Of a stretch of DNA of 64,000 nt, positions 8,077-18,214 are shown one piece after another. The stretch is from an uncultured Clostridia bacterium. Its GTDB lineage: Bacteria > Bacillota > Clostridia > Christensenellales > Borkfalkiaceae. A program made the position numbers and the translations under genes. The notes beneath the pieces were generated by a model, which saw only the letters and a program-made list of their open reading frames with translations, did no database searches and had not been told where the DNA came from. The DNA lies in assembly GCA_959605945.1 (NCBI GenBank), contig CAUHGY010000001.1, positions 4,998 to 68,997 of the forward strand, written 5' to 3'. Position 1 is the first letter of the stretch; the number at the start of each line of letters is the position of its first letter.

Positions 8077-9867
8077 ATGGGTAAAAAACAGGAAAAACGC
8101 ACTTCGATAGGCGGTCAGGCTGTTTTGGAAGGCGTTATGATGCGCGGCGAAACGTCTATGGCAACTGCCGTAAGAGACGCCGACGGCATAATAAGAATTG
8201 AATCGAAACGCGTTATATCTCCGAAGAAACGCAATGTTTTTTTCAGACTTCCCATCGTTCGCGGCGTATATTCTTTTGTGCAGTCGCTTGTAGGGGGAAC
8301 GAAAGTATTGATGCGTTCTGCCGAAGTTTACGGGGAAGGAGAACCTTCGAAATTTGAAAAATGGATGGCGGAAAAACTGAAAATTAACGTTATGAGCGTA
8401 GTCACAACCCTTTCCGTGGTTTTAGGACTTGCACTTGCTGTAGTGCTGTTCATGTTTTTGCCGCAGCTTATCAGAACGGGAATTGAAAGATTATGCGGTC
8501 GGGATTTTAAATTTTCTCTGCTTGCCAAAAACTTTATAGAAGGCGGCATAAAACTTCTTATTTTCATAGGTTACATCCTTTTGTGTTCGTTGCTTAAAGA
8601 TATTCGCCGTACGTTTATGTATCACGGAGCAGAGCATAAAACTATTTCGTGCTATGAAAGAGGGCTTGAGCTGACTGTTGAGAACGCAAAAAAGTGTCCG
8701 CGGGTTCACGACCGCTGCGGAACGACATTTCTTGTATTCGTGATGCTGATAAGCATTCTCGTGTTTGCACTTGTCGAAGCGCTTATCGGTACAGGGGTTG
8801 AGAAATTTTATCGCATTTTATTAAAGATAGCCCTTCTGCCGGTTGTTGCAGGGCTTTCCTACGAACTGTTGAAAGCGCTTTCGAAAACCGATAGCCCGGT
8901 TGTTTATCCTTTAAAACTTCCCGGACTTCTTTTGCAGAGAATTACAACGAAAGAACCGGATGATAAAATGCTGGAAGTCGCTATCGCCGCTTTCAAAACA
9001 GTGCAGGAGATGGATTCAGACCCGTCCGTTCCGGAAAAGCAATTCGACCTTCCTAAAAAGCGAAGAGAAGTGCTGGCATTGATTGCCGGGAAATTAAACG
9101 CGGCGGGAATAAATGAAAAAGCTGAGGCCGAATGGATTTTATCCATAGTTTTGGGCGTCAAGCGCGATGAACTCGACAGCGACAAACTTGTATCTCCTGA
9201 AAAAATTGCCGCTGCGGAAAAAATTGTGTCCGATCGCGTGACCGGCAGACCGCTTTGGTATTGTATCGGAGATACTGATTTTTACGGTTATAAAATCAAG
9301 GTTGACGAGCGTGTTCTTATACCCCGGCCGGAAACTGAGTTGCTTGCCGAAAGCGCTATGAAAGAAATAACCGAAGAAAAAACGGTGCTCGACCTTTGTA
9401 CGGGCAGCGGCGCAATAGCCATTGCGGTAAAAAAGAAGACCGGCGCAACGGTAACGGCGTCAGACGTCAGTGCGGACGCACTGTCTCTTGCCGGAGAAAA
9501 CGCCGCGATTAACGGAGCAGATATAGAATTTATAGAAAGCGACATATTTTCTGCTCTTAAAGGCAGAAAATTCGACGTTATCATTTCAAATCCGCCATAC
9601 GTTAAGAGCGGAGATATAAGCAGTTTACAGAATGAAATTAAAAATTTCGAGCCGATTTCTGCGCTCGACGGCGGTGAAGACGGGCTTGATTTTTATCGTA
9701 TAATAGCAAAACGCGTGACAAAACATCTGAACAAAGGCGGAATGCTTTTTTTGGAATGCGGTATGGGGCAGGCGGAGAAAATAAAAGAAATGCTCGGCAA
9801 ATTCGCTAGCGTAAAAATAATAAAAGATTACGAAAAAGTGGACAGAATAATTAAGGCGGTGCTTTGA
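8077..9867 (+). CDS. prmC: Fusion: DUF1385 membrane protein + release-factor glutamine methyltransferase PrmC
   Basis: One 596-residue frame joins two proteins that are usually separate neighbours. Residues about 5-310 are a DUF1385 (YqhQ-type) domain: [13 protein letters not shown] at the start, hydrophobic membrane segments near 110-135 and 160-180, YHGAEHKTI near 190, and further hydrophobic stretches near 220-280. Residues about 330-596 are PrmC, which N5-methylates the Gln of the GGQ motif in release factors: a helical N-terminal domain, SAM-binding [13 protein letters not shown], and the catalytic NPPY at 505-508. prfA, whose product is the substrate, starts at the stop codon. ATG at 8077 is preferred over the in-frame GTG at 8068 because the nearest purine-rich site (CGGTG) then has proper spacing. 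No frameshift is apparent. Confidence 0.9.
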   Translation: MGKKQEKRTSIGGQAVLEGVMMRGETSMATAVRDADGIIRIESKRVISPKKRNVFFRLPIVRGVYSFVQSLVGGTKVLMRSAEVYGEGEPSKFEKWMAEKLKINVMSVVTTLSVVLGLALAVVLFMFLPQLIRTGIERLCGRDFKFSLLAKNFIEGGIKLLIFIGYILLCSLLKDIRRTFMYHGAEHKTISCYERGLELTVENAKKCPRVHDRCGTTFLVFVMLISILVFALVEALIGTGVEKFYRILLKIALLPVVAGLSYELLKALSKTDSPVVYPLKLPGLLLQRITTKEPDDKMLEVAIAAFKTVQEMDSDPSVPEKQFDLPKKRREVLALIAGKLNAAGINEKAEAEWILSIVLGVKRDELDSDKLVSPEKIAAAEKIVSDRVTGRPLWYCIGDTDFYGYKIKVDERVLIPRPETELLAESAMKEITEEKTVLDLCTGSGAIAIAVKKKTGATVTASDVSADALSLAGENAAINGADIEFIESDIFSALKGRKFDVIISNPPYVKSGDISSLQNEIKNFEPISALDGGEDGLDFYRIIAKRVTKHLNKGGMLFLECGMGQAEKIKEMLGKFASVKIIKDYEKVDRIIKAVL

Positions 9868-10943
9868 TGTTTAAAAAACTGGACAAAATGCTCGAGCGAT
9901 ACGATAAACTTAACGAGTTGGTATCCAGCAGCGAAGTATTATCAAATATCGACGAATGGAAATCCTATACCAAAGAGCTTGCCGAAATAAGCGAAACGGT
10001 TGAAAAATATACGGAATACAAAAAAACGGTCAAAGAATTGCAGGATATAACCGAAATGCTTAAAACTGAAAGCGACCGTGATATGAAAGCCCTGATGGAA
10101 GAAGAGCTTGAAACGTGCAGAGAAAAAACCGAAAAAATCGCGGAAGAACTGCGTATATTGCTTTTGCCGAAAGATCCTAACGACGAAAAGAACGTAATTA
10201 TGGAAATACGCGCGGGCGCCGGCGGAGAAGAAGCAAGTTTGTTTGCTTACGAGCTGTACCGGATGTATGTGAAATATGCCGAGAAAAATCGCTGGAAAAC
10301 CGAAGAAATAGATAATAATTCGACCGAGCTCGGGGGCATAAAGGAAGTTGTTTTTTCAATATCCGGCAAAGGCGCTTACAGCAGGCTTAAATTTGAAAGC
10401 GGCGTTCACAGAGTGCAGCGGGTTCCTGAAACCGAGTCGCAGGGCAGGGTGCATACGTCGACCGCAACCGTAGCGGTGCTGCCAGAGGTGGAAGACGTTG
10501 AAGTCAATATTGACGAAAAAGATCTCCGCGTGGATACTTTGAGAAGCAGCGGAGCCGGAGGTCAGCACATCAATAAAACCGAATCCTGCATCAGATTGAC
10601 GCATATTCCGACCGGTATAGTTGTTTTATGTCAGGATGAACGGTCTCAGACCAAAAATCGTGAAAAAGCCATGCGCGTTCTTAAAAGCAGACTTTACGAC
10701 TATTACCGTTCTCAGTACGATAAAGAATATTCGGAAAACAGAAGAAATCAAGTAGGAACGGGTGACCGATCCGAACGTATCAGAACTTATAATTTCCCAC
10801 AAGGCCGTGTAACCGACCACAGGATCGGACTTACCCTGCATTCGATTGACGCTTTTATGCTCGGAGATCTTGACGAGATGTTAGACGCGTTGGCGATAGC
10901 AGACCGCGAAACGAGGCTTTCGGAAGGTATAGACGAAGAATAA
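9867..10943 (+). CDS. prfA: Peptide chain release factor 1
   Basis: RF1 ends translation at UAA and UAG. The 358-residue protein has a coiled N-terminal domain, the codon-recognition region around [19 protein letters not shown], and the peptidyl-hydrolase loop GAGGQH, with GGQ at 231-233. The start is the ATG sharing its A with the prmC stop (TGATG); AAGGCGGTG lies about 8 bases upstream. Its Gln is the expected target of the preceding PrmC domain. Confidence 0.96.
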   Translation: MFKKLDKMLERYDKLNELVSSSEVLSNIDEWKSYTKELAEISETVEKYTEYKKTVKELQDITEMLKTESDRDMKALMEEELETCREKTEKIAEELRILLLPKDPNDEKNVIMEIRAGAGGEEASLFAYELYRMYVKYAEKNRWKTEEIDNNSTELGGIKEVVFSISGKGAYSRLKFESGVHRVQRVPETESQGRVHTSTATVAVLPEVEDVEVNIDEKDLRVDTLRSSGAGGQHINKTESCIRLTHIPTGIVVLCQDERSQTKNREKAMRVLKSRLYDYYRSQYDKEYSENRRNQVGTGDRSERIRTYNFPQGRVTDHRIGLTLHSIDAFMLGDLDEMLDALAIADRETRLSEGIDEE

Positions 10944-10979
10944 AAAGAATAGCCGCAGAATAACAAAGGAGAGCAAAAA

Positions 10980-12176
10980 ATGAGCGTATCTAAAAAAGTA
11001 AGAGAAATTGCACCGTCTTTGACACTTGAAATTACTGCCAAAGCCAAAAAAATGAAAGCCGAAGGCATATCCGTCATCGGGTTCGGTGCTGGCGAACCCG
11101 ACTTCAATACACCCGATTACATAATAGATTCGGCTAAAAAAGCACTTGATACGGGTTTTACCAAATATACGCCGGCATCCGGAACGGCAGAGTTGAAGAA
11201 AGCGATTTGTGAGAAATTTCTTAAAGATAACGGCTTGAAATATGATCCCGCGCAGATAGTTGTTTCTTCGGGAGCGAAGAGCTCGCTTTATCACGCGATA
11301 TGCGCTATCGTGGACGAAGGCGATGAAGTGATATTGCCGTCGCCGTACTGGCTTACTTATCCCGAGTTGATAAAACTTGCCGGCGGAACGGTAGTTTATG
11401 TTAAGGCAGAGAGAGAAAACGGTTATAAAATGACTGCGTCTCAGCTTGAAAAAGCAATTACTCCGAAAACGAAATGCCTTATACTTAACAGCCCTAATAA
11501 TCCGACCGGTGCGGTTTACACCGAATCTGAATTAAAGGCTATTGCGGCTGTTGTCGAGAAAGCGGGAATCTACGTCGTTTCCGACGAGATTTATGAAAAA
11601 CTTGTTTACGGGGGCGAAAAACACTGTTCCATTGCGTCTTTCGGCAGTTATATGAAAGACCATACGGTGATAGTCAACGGCATGTCCAAAACATATTCCA
11701 TGACGGGTTGGCGCATAGGTTACCTTGCAGCGCCCGTTGATATCGCCAAAGCGGTGTCCGGTATGCAGAGTCATACCACAAGCAACGCTTGTTCCATTGC
11801 GCAGTACGCATCCGTAGCCGCCCTTTGCGATCCGGAAGGCGAAATATTCATTGCAAAAATGCAGAAGGTATTCGATGAAAGAAGAAAGTATATGGTCGAA
11901 AGACTTCAAAAAATGGATGGCGTTATTTGCATAGAACCAAAAGGCGCATTCTACGTTTTTGCCGATGTTTCCGCTCTTTACGGTAAAACCTACGAAGGCG
12001 AAAAAATTACGGGTTCTCTCTCTTTTGCCGATTGTGCGCTGAAGAAAGGGGTTGCTCTTATTCCCGGCATTGCTTTCGGTGACGATAATTGCATAAGGCT
12101 TTCTTACGCTATATCAATAGAAGACATAAAAGAAGGGCTGGACAGACTGGATAAATTTATCAAGGAGCTGAAATAA
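10980..12176 (+). CDS. Aspartate-type aminotransferase (PLP fold type I)
   Basis: A 398-residue class I/II aminotransferase. It begins with the subgroup Ig pattern (REIAPSLTLEITAKAKKMK, then GAGEPDFNTP) of AspB-like aspartate aminotransferases, has NSPNNPTGAVY near 168-178, and the PLP lysine in SKTYSMTGWRIGY near 233. Likely reaction: aspartate + 2-oxoglutarate to oxaloacetate + glutamate. The ribosome site is AAGGAGAGC. The next gene follows after one base and is Re-citrate-synthase-like; an oxaloacetate link between the two is an inference. Exact substrate cannot be set from sequence. Confidence 0.88.
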   Translation: MSVSKKVREIAPSLTLEITAKAKKMKAEGISVIGFGAGEPDFNTPDYIIDSAKKALDTGFTKYTPASGTAELKKAICEKFLKDNGLKYDPAQIVVSSGAKSSLYHAICAIVDEGDEVILPSPYWLTYPELIKLAGGTVVYVKAERENGYKMTASQLEKAITPKTKCLILNSPNNPTGAVYTESELKAIAAVVEKAGIYVVSDEIYEKLVYGGEKHCSIASFGSYMKDHTVIVNGMSKTYSMTGWRIGYLAAPVDIAKAVSGMQSHTTSNACSIAQYASVAALCDPEGEIFIAKMQKVFDERRKYMVERLQKMDGVICIEPKGAFYVFADVSALYGKTYEGEKITGSLSFADCALKKGVALIPGIAFGDDNCIRLSYAISIEDIKEGLDRLDKFIKELK

Positions 12177-12177
12177 T

Positions 12178-13569
12178 ATGATCGAAAGAAATAAAAAAAC
12201 CAATCTTCTTGAAGAAAAATATTACAGTTATAGCCTGCAGGATGTCGAGAAGCCGCAATTATTCAGAGATATTTTCGATTATGAAAGCGTTCCGAAAGTT
12301 ATATTCAACGAGCGCCACGTGCCTATGTCGATGCCGGATGAAATTTGGATAACCGATACTACTTTTCGTGACGGGCAGCAATCAACTTCGCCGTTTACAG
12401 TCGGGCAGATTGTGGAAATTTTCAAATTAATGTCAAGATTGGGCGGCAAAAAGGGAATAATCCGTCAGTCTGAATTCTTTTTATATTCGGATAAGGACAG
12501 GCAGGCTGTCAGAGCATGTCAGGAACTCGGCCTTGAATTTCCCGAAGTTACAAGTTGGATACGTGCCAATAAAAAAGATTTTCAGCTTGTAAAAGAAATG
12601 GGACTAAAAGAGACAGGGGTGCTTGTAAGCTGTTCGGACTATCATATCTTCAAAAAAATGAATCTCACCCGCGCTCAGGCACTTGATAAATATCTCGGCA
12701 TCGTGAAAGATGCGCTTGACGCCGGGATAAGGCCGAGATGCCATTTTGAAGATATCACAAGAGCGGACTTTTACGGTTTTGTGGTGCCGTTTGCAAGCGA
12801 GCTTATGAAGCTTTCAAAAGAGAGCAAAATGCCTATAAAAATCCGTGCCTGCGACACAATGGGGTTTGGCGTAAATTATGTGGGAGCGGCGCTTCCGAGA
12901 AGTGTTCCGGGCATTATTTACGGGCTGCATCATTATGCGGAAGTTCCCAGCGAACTGCTTGAATGGCACGGACATAACGATTTTTATAAGGTCGTCACTA
13001 ATGCTGCCACAGCTTGGCTATACGGCTGCGCCGCAGTTAACTGTTCTCTCCTCGGAATCGGCGAGAGGACGGGAAACTGCCCGCTTGAAGCTATGGCAAT
13101 AGAATACGCATCATTGAAAGGAACTGACGACGGAATGGATTTTACGGCAATTACCGATATTGCCAATTATTTTGAAAACGAGGTCGGATACGTAATTCCT
13201 CCGCGGACGCCTTTTGTGGGCAGAGCGTTCAATTCCACCCGTGCCGGTATTCATGCGGACGGCATGTTGAAAGACGAAGAGATATATAATATTTTCGACA
13301 CGTCGAAATTACTTAACCGTCCTATGCGCGTTTCTATCAATAATACAAGCGGACTTGCCGGGATAGCGTATTGGATAAATCAATATTATGAGCTTCCCAA
13401 GGATCACCGTATAGAAAAAACACATGAGATAGTTGCGAAAATCAAAGTTTTGATCGATAAAGAATATGAAAACGGGCGCTGCAGCGTAATGGGTGACGAC
13501 GAACTTGACGCCATGATCATGATGTGCGATAAGGAACTGCATAAAAAATTATTGATTTTCGCAGGTTAA
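12178..13569 (+). CDS. DRE-TIM acyltransferase, Re-citrate-synthase-like (isopropylmalate/homocitrate synthase superfamily)
   Basis: A 463-residue member of the HMGL/isopropylmalate synthase superfamily. Catalytic signatures are intact: TDTTFRDGQQS near residue 60, EDITRADFYGF near 195, and the metal HxH in EWHGHND near 263, then GERTGN. It lacks the LeuA C-terminal allosteric domain. The long N-terminal extension and the phrases around EDITRADFYGFVVPFA and RACDTMGFGV resemble the Re-citrate synthase group first found in Clostridium kluyveri. If so, it condenses acetyl-CoA and oxaloacetate to citrate; homocitrate or isopropylmalate synthase activity is the alternative. Its position one base after an aspartate-type aminotransferase would suit oxaloacetate supply. 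Confidence 0.65.
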   Translation: MIERNKKTNLLEEKYYSYSLQDVEKPQLFRDIFDYESVPKVIFNERHVPMSMPDEIWITDTTFRDGQQSTSPFTVGQIVEIFKLMSRLGGKKGIIRQSEFFLYSDKDRQAVRACQELGLEFPEVTSWIRANKKDFQLVKEMGLKETGVLVSCSDYHIFKKMNLTRAQALDKYLGIVKDALDAGIRPRCHFEDITRADFYGFVVPFASELMKLSKESKMPIKIRACDTMGFGVNYVGAALPRSVPGIIYGLHHYAEVPSELLEWHGHNDFYKVVTNAATAWLYGCAAVNCSLLGIGERTGNCPLEAMAIEYASLKGTDDGMDFTAITDIANYFENEVGYVIPPRTPFVGRAFNSTRAGIHADGMLKDEEIYNIFDTSKLLNRPMRVSINNTSGLAGIAYWINQYYELPKDHRIEKTHEIVAKIKVLIDKEYENGRCSVMGDDELDAMIMMCDKELHKKLLIFAG

Positions 13570-13582
13570 TTTTAAAAAACTA

Positions 13583-13611
13583 TTGTAATTTCATAAAAAG
13601 TGTTATACAAT
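13583..13611 (+). promoter_or_regulatory. Promoter of the small P-loop protein gene
   Basis: TTGTAA (13583-13588), 17 bases, TACAAT (13606-13611), about 35 bases before the ATG. Confidence 0.5.
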
Positions 13612-13645
13612 ATAGATAAGAAAAATTCAGGAGGGAATTTTCTAA

Positions 13646-14053
13646 ATGAAAATTATCTACGGACCTAAAGGAACAGGCAAGACCAAAGCGATTATCGATT
13701 GCGCCAATAAAGCGCTTGACGAAGCAAAAGGTCACGTCATTTTTATTACCGATACAAAGAGATATACATATGACCTTAAATACAGGATACGTTTTTTGGA
13801 TGTGACGCAGTTTGCTATTCAGGGTGAAGACGGCTTGCGCGGGTTCTTGAAAGGTATCGTTGCATCCAGCGGCGACAACGAGTATATTTTTCTCGATGGA
13901 ATTGCAAGGATTGCAGATAAAAAATTATCCGAACTCGGCAACATTTTTGCGGCAATGGAGAAGCTTGAAAAGGATTTCGGCGTGAAATTTGTCGTTACAT
14001 GCAGTGCAGCCAAAGAAGATTTGCCTGAGTTTGTATTAAAGTACCTGGATTAA
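13646..14053 (+). CDS. Small P-loop ATP-binding protein, function unknown
   Basis: A 135-residue protein starting with a Walker A loop, GPKGTGKTK (about 6-14), and a Walker-B-like YIFLDG near 87. It resembles short P-loop proteins found in many Clostridia that automated annotation sometimes labels as PilT-like, but it has none of the extra domains of twitching-motility ATPases. It has its own promoter, an AGGAGGG ribosome site and a terminator, so it is monocistronic. No function can be assigned. Confidence 0.75.
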   Translation: MKIIYGPKGTGKTKAIIDCANKALDEAKGHVIFITDTKRYTYDLKYRIRFLDVTQFAIQGEDGLRGFLKGIVASSGDNEYIFLDGIARIADKKLSELGNIFAAMEKLEKDFGVKFVVTCSAAKEDLPEFVLKYLD

Positions 14054-14083
14054 CTTGTTTTTATAATAAAAATAGTGTAAAAT

Positions 14084-14116
14084 AGAAGTCGGAAGAATTT
14101 CCGGCTTCTGTTTTAA
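14084..14116 (+). terminator. Terminator between the P-loop gene and thrC
   Basis: An 11-bp stem with one G-T pair (14084-14094 with 14099-14109, loop GAAT) is followed by GTTTT. A possible promoter, TTGTTT (14055-14060) with TAAAAT (14078-14083) at 17-base spacing, abuts it on the upstream side; its start site would fall inside the hairpin, so whether it serves thrC is doubtful. Confidence 0.7.
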
Positions 14117-14230
14117 ATAAACGAAATAACTAAAAACGGTTTAAAATAATCTGAATAAAAAATCGCGGCAGTGAATGCATTAAAGCGCATGCAGACACTA
14201 AAACAATCAAACCGTTACGGAGTTTATAAT

Positions 14231-15712
14231 ATGAAATTTATAAGCACAAGAGGAAAATCGGCGGCGGCAAACGCTGCAGAAGCAATTGTAAAAGGTCTTG
14301 CCGATGACGGCGGACTGTTTGTGCCCGAAAGTTTTCCTTCGCTTGCAAGAGAGCTTGAAAAAATGCTTTCTATGGATTATGCCGAAAGGGCATGCTTTAT
14401 ATTGAGTAGGTATTTGGAAGAATATGATTTCGGCGAATTGCTTGAAGCATGCAAAAGCGCATATTCGAAATTTGACGACGGCGATGCGGCTCCGTTAGTT
14501 AAAACCGGCGACGGTTTTTTCGTGCTGGAACTTTTTCATGGTCCCACTCTTGCGTTTAAAGATATCGCGTTGACATTGCTTCCGTATTTATTGAGAAAGG
14601 GTGCCGATATATGCGGAATAAAGGAAAAGATTCTCATACTTGTTGCTACCAGCGGTGATACCGGTAAGGCCGCGCTCGAAGGGTTTAAGAATGCGGAAGG
14701 TATAAAAATAATGGTGTTTTATCCCAGCGAAGGCGTAAGCGACATGCAGAAACTGCAAATGCAAACGCAGGAAGGGGATAACGTTAACGTCGTAGCGGTT
14801 GACGGCAATTTCGATGATTGCCAGACGGCGGTGAAGAAGATATTTTCCGGCGATGAAATACAGAATACTCTTAAAAAATCGGGGGTTATTCTGTCGAGCG
14901 CCAATTCCATCAATTTCGGCAGGCTTGTTCCGCAGATAGTTTATTATTTTTCTGCTTATTGCGACCTTTGCACCAGCGGAGAGATAGAACTCGGGGAGAA
15001 AGTAAATTTCGTTGTTCCGACCGGAAATTTCGGCAATATTCTTGCGGGATATTATGCAAAGAAGATGGGGCTTCCCATCGGGAAACTTGTATGTGCGTCC
15101 AATTCAAACAACGTTCTGACCGAATTTTTTGCCAGCGGAGAGTATGACGCTAACAGAGAGTTTTTCAAAACTATGTCGCCGTCAATGGATATTTTGATAT
15201 CCAGCAATCTCGAACGATTGCTGTTCGAAATAAACGGCAGAGATCCGGTTGTTACGGAAAAAGAGATGTCGGAATTAAAGAAATTCGGCAAGTATTCGGT
15301 ATCGAAAGACAAAATTTTGAAACTTTCCGCCGACTTTTACGCAGATTGTTGCGACGAAGATGAGTGTGTTGCCGCCATTTCGGGTTTTTACGATGAATAC
15401 GGATATATTCTCGACCCGCACACGGCGGTTGCGGTAGACGTTGCGGACGGATTTATAAGCTATACCGGAAACAAAGATGCAACTGTCGTTTTGTCGACCG
15501 CAAGTCCTTATAAGTTTTCTCAGAATGTTCTTAAGGCCATCACCGGCAAATATGAACAGGATGCTTTTAAGGCTGCGGAAAAACTTTTCAAACACACGGC
15601 GGAACCTGTCCCGCAACAGATTGCCGGACTGAAAGATAAAAAAATAAGATTTTCGAAAACAGTTGCGAAGGAAGATGCGGAAAGAACCGTTATAGAATTT
15701 GCGATAAAATAG
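14231..15712 (+). CDS. thrC: Threonine synthase
   Basis: PLP-dependent conversion of O-phosphohomoserine to threonine. The 493 residues begin MKFISTRGK, the usual ThrC start; an upstream in-frame GTG at 14171 has no ribosome site, whereas ACGGAG lies about 10 bases before this ATG. The PLP lysine is in HGPTLAFKD near residue 107, with SGDTGKAA and VPTGNFGN further on. No other threonine-pathway gene (hom, thrB) is nearby. Confidence 0.94.
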   Translation: MKFISTRGKSAAANAAEAIVKGLADDGGLFVPESFPSLARELEKMLSMDYAERACFILSRYLEEYDFGELLEACKSAYSKFDDGDAAPLVKTGDGFFVLELFHGPTLAFKDIALTLLPYLLRKGADICGIKEKILILVATSGDTGKAALEGFKNAEGIKIMVFYPSEGVSDMQKLQMQTQEGDNVNVVAVDGNFDDCQTAVKKIFSGDEIQNTLKKSGVILSSANSINFGRLVPQIVYYFSAYCDLCTSGEIELGEKVNFVVPTGNFGNILAGYYAKKMGLPIGKLVCASNSNNVLTEFFASGEYDANREFFKTMSPSMDILISSNLERLLFEINGRDPVVTEKEMSELKKFGKYSVSKDKILKLSADFYADCCDEDECVAAISGFYDEYGYILDPHTAVAVDVADGFISYTGNKDATVVLSTASPYKFSQNVLKAITGKYEQDAFKAAEKLFKHTAEPVPQQIAGLKDKKIRFSKTVAKEDAERTVIEFAIK

Positions 15713-15751
15713 TTTTTCAATCGGTTTTTAAGGAAAAAACGGTAAAATAAT

Positions 15752-16759
15752 ATGGAAAATGATAAAAAAATATTATTCAGCGCGATACAGCCGAGCGGTA
15801 TACTTACTATAGGAAACTATCTCGGAGCGCTGCGAAATTTTAAAAAATTACAGGATGATTATAAAAGTATTTTTTCTATAGCCGATCTGCACACGCTTAC
15901 CGTGCGTCAGGAACCGGCAATGCTTCGTAAAAATACTTATGAACTTACGGCGCTTTATCTTGCTTGCGGAATAGATCCGGAAAAATCAGTGCTGTTTGCG
16001 CAGTCGCATGTGCCGGCGCATGCCGAACTTTGCTGGATACTGAATACGGTTAGTTATCCCGGCGAACTTTCACGCATGACTCAGTTTAAGGATAAAAGCG
16101 CCAAACACGAAGATAATATAAATATGGGGCTCATGGACTATCCCGTGCTGATGGCTGCCGATATTTTGCTGTATCAGACAGAACTTGTGCCTATAGGAGA
16201 AGATCAGCGTCAGCATCTCGAGTTGTCGAGAGACCTGGCGATAAGATTCAACAACCGTTACGGCGAAACTTTTAAAGTCCCCGAAGCATATATCGGAAAA
16301 ACCGCGGCTCGTATTAAATCTCTTGCCGAACCTGAGCGCAAAATGAGCAAATCCGACGCCAACTTAAACGCGTTTATCTCTATCGACGATGATCCGGATA
16401 CGGTTATAAGAAAATTTAAAAGAGCGGTTACCGACAGCGGCAGTTACGTAAAATGCTCTCCGGACAAACCGGGTATTACGAATCTTCTTACTATTTATTC
16501 GGCGTTTACGGGCATAGATATCGAGCAGGCGGAAAAGGATTTTGAAGGAATCGGTTACGGCGATTTTAAGCTGAAAGTAGGCGAGGCGGTCGTTGCTGTT
16601 TTAGAACCTATACGCCGAGAAAAGAACAGATTGCTTCAGAATAAAGATTATTTAGACGATGTTTTAAAAGACGGGGCGGAAAGGGCAGCTTCGCTTGCCT
16701 ATAGGACGCTGGGCAAAGTCTATAAAAAAGTCGGCTTACTCGCTAAAAAAAGAGGATAA
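15752..16759 (+). CDS. trpS: Tryptophanyl-tRNA synthetase
   Basis: Class I aminoacyl-tRNA synthetase charging tRNA(Trp). The 335-residue protein has the HIGH-equivalent in SGILTIGNYLGAL (about 14-26), EDQRQH in the middle, and KMSKS (near 198). Length is typical of bacterial TrpRS. No T-box lies upstream. The following gene starts one base after its stop with an AGAGGA site. Confidence 0.95.
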   Translation: MENDKKILFSAIQPSGILTIGNYLGALRNFKKLQDDYKSIFSIADLHTLTVRQEPAMLRKNTYELTALYLACGIDPEKSVLFAQSHVPAHAELCWILNTVSYPGELSRMTQFKDKSAKHEDNINMGLMDYPVLMAADILLYQTELVPIGEDQRQHLELSRDLAIRFNNRYGETFKVPEAYIGKTAARIKSLAEPERKMSKSDANLNAFISIDDDPDTVIRKFKRAVTDSGSYVKCSPDKPGITNLLTIYSAFTGIDIEQAEKDFEGIGYGDFKLKVGEAVVAVLEPIRREKNRLLQNKDYLDDVLKDGAERAASLAYRTLGKVYKKVGLLAKKRG

Positions 16760-16760
16760 A

Positions 16761-17627
16761 ATGTTTGGCTACGTCAAAACGGATTTGCCCAACATGTACG
16801 TTAAAGATACGGTTCTTTACCGTGCAATGTATTGCAGCCTTTGCAAAGGAATAGGAAGAACCTGCGGTCAAACAGGCAGGTTAGCTTTGAATTACGACAT
16901 GACTTTTTTGTCAGTGTTCGTTCATAATTTAGCGGGTACAGACGTAAAAATAACAAAACAGCGATGCGCCGTGCATTGGTTTGTCGGAAAGCCGATTGCC
17001 GAACCCGACGATATTACAGATAAAATTGCTGCTCTTAATATTATTCTGGCATATTATAAACTCAGCGACGATGTGATTGACGGGGGAAAAGGTAGGTTGA
17101 AGCGTTCCTTTTTCAAAAAAGCTTATAAAAGAGCTAAAAAGGCTCAACCTGAACTTGAAAATATTGTAAAGGGAAGATATAACGAGCTGCTGGCATATGA
17201 AAAAATCGCCGGTGACAGCATAGATATGGCTGCCGACCCGTTCGGCAACATGATAAGAGACGTCGTTGCGGAATTGTTGAAAGAAAAAGCCGATCAGTCT
17301 GTGCTGTCGATAGCATATAATCTCGGAAAATGGATTTATCTGATTGATGCGCTCGACGATTTTGATAAAGATTTGAAAAAGAAAAATTATAACGTACTGG
17401 TAAACGCTTATCCGGGATTTTCCTGCAGAGATGAATTGATGAATAAAAAACGGCAGGATATTGAGTTTGTTTTTACCACTTTACTTGCCGAAATCAGCAG
17501 GGAGGCAACCCGTTTAAAATATAATTTCAATCACGATCTTACAGACAATATTCTGCTGTTCGGATTGAAACAACAAACATTAAGTATTATGGAGAACAAA
17601 AAATGCAAGAGTACTACAAAATTTTAG
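16761..17627 (+). CDS. DUF5685-type protein, function unknown
   Basis: A 288-residue protein that begins MFGYVKTDLPNMYVKDTVLY and has an early Cys pair in YCSLCKGIG (about 26-34), the pattern of the DUF5685 family common in Clostridia. The start is the ATG one base after trpS; a longer frame would begin inside trpS without a ribosome site. It contains a helical central region with SKKLYKR-like basic stretches and YLIDALDDFDKD near 200, possibly a metal-binding acidic patch. It overlaps the J-like gene by 25 bases, and such proteins are often found beside DnaJ-like genes. Function not known. Confidence 0.75.
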   Translation: MFGYVKTDLPNMYVKDTVLYRAMYCSLCKGIGRTCGQTGRLALNYDMTFLSVFVHNLAGTDVKITKQRCAVHWFVGKPIAEPDDITDKIAALNIILAYYKLSDDVIDGGKGRLKRSFFKKAYKRAKKAQPELENIVKGRYNELLAYEKIAGDSIDMAADPFGNMIRDVVAELLKEKADQSVLSIAYNLGKWIYLIDALDDFDKDLKKKNYNVLVNAYPGFSCRDELMNKKRQDIEFVFTTLLAEISREATRLKYNFNHDLTDNILLFGLKQQTLSIMENKKCKSTTKF

Positions 17628-18214
17628 GCGTGTCCGAAAACGCCAGCGCAGAAGAAATCGACGAGGCGTACCGCAGACTAAAAGAAAAATACTCACGTGA
17701 ACGTTTTTATGAGGGGGAACTCGGAAACGAAGCCGCAAAAAATCTTACAAAACTCGAAACGGCTTATACCGAGTTGAAATCCATGCGTCACAGCAGTAAT
17801 CAAACCGAAAGCGCCGAGGTGGATTTTTCGGATATCGAGCAGTTTATAAAAGACAATAAAATGGATAAGGCTCAGAACCGTCTTGATGATATTTCTGACA
17901 GAAATGCAGAATGGCATTATCTTCAGTCTGTTGTTTTTTATAAAAAGAATTGGACCAACGAGAGTAAAAAGCAGCTTGAAATTGCCATGAATATGGATCC
18001 TTATAATACAAAATATAAGGAAGCTTACACGAAACTTAAACAGAAAATGGAATTCAACGAGAAAGCTTTTCATTCCGGCAATGCGGGTTATAACCAAAAC
18101 GCAAACGCTCAACCCAATGACAGGCAGATGGGCGGCAGCGACTGCGGAAGTTTTGCCGAGTGCTGCAGCACCTGGTGTTGTATCAATTTGCTTTGCAACG
18201 GATGTTGCAGATAA
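17603..18214 (+). CDS. J-domain-like protein lacking HPD, with Cys-rich C-terminal tail
   Basis: Residues 1-60 align with a DnaJ J-domain (YYKILGVSENASAEEIDEAYRRLKEKY), but the HPD tripeptide needed to stimulate Hsp70 is replaced by SRE. Residues about 75-155 look like a helical TPR-type repeat region. The final 27 residues hold nine Cys (GSDCGSFAECCSTWCC and on), which could bind metal or membrane. Total 203 residues. A GGAGAA ribosome site lies inside the upstream DUF5685 gene, and the stop abuts the next gene, giving a three-gene unit with a membrane protein. Without HPD it is unlikely to be a normal co-chaperone. Confidence 0.75.
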   Translation: MQEYYKILGVSENASAEEIDEAYRRLKEKYSRERFYEGELGNEAAKNLTKLETAYTELKSMRHSSNQTESAEVDFSDIEQFIKDNKMDKAQNRLDDISDRNAEWHYLQSVVFYKKNWTNESKKQLEIAMNMDPYNTKYKEAYTKLKQKMEFNEKAFHSGNAGYNQNANAQPNDRQMGGSDCGSFAECCSTWCCINLLCNGCCR

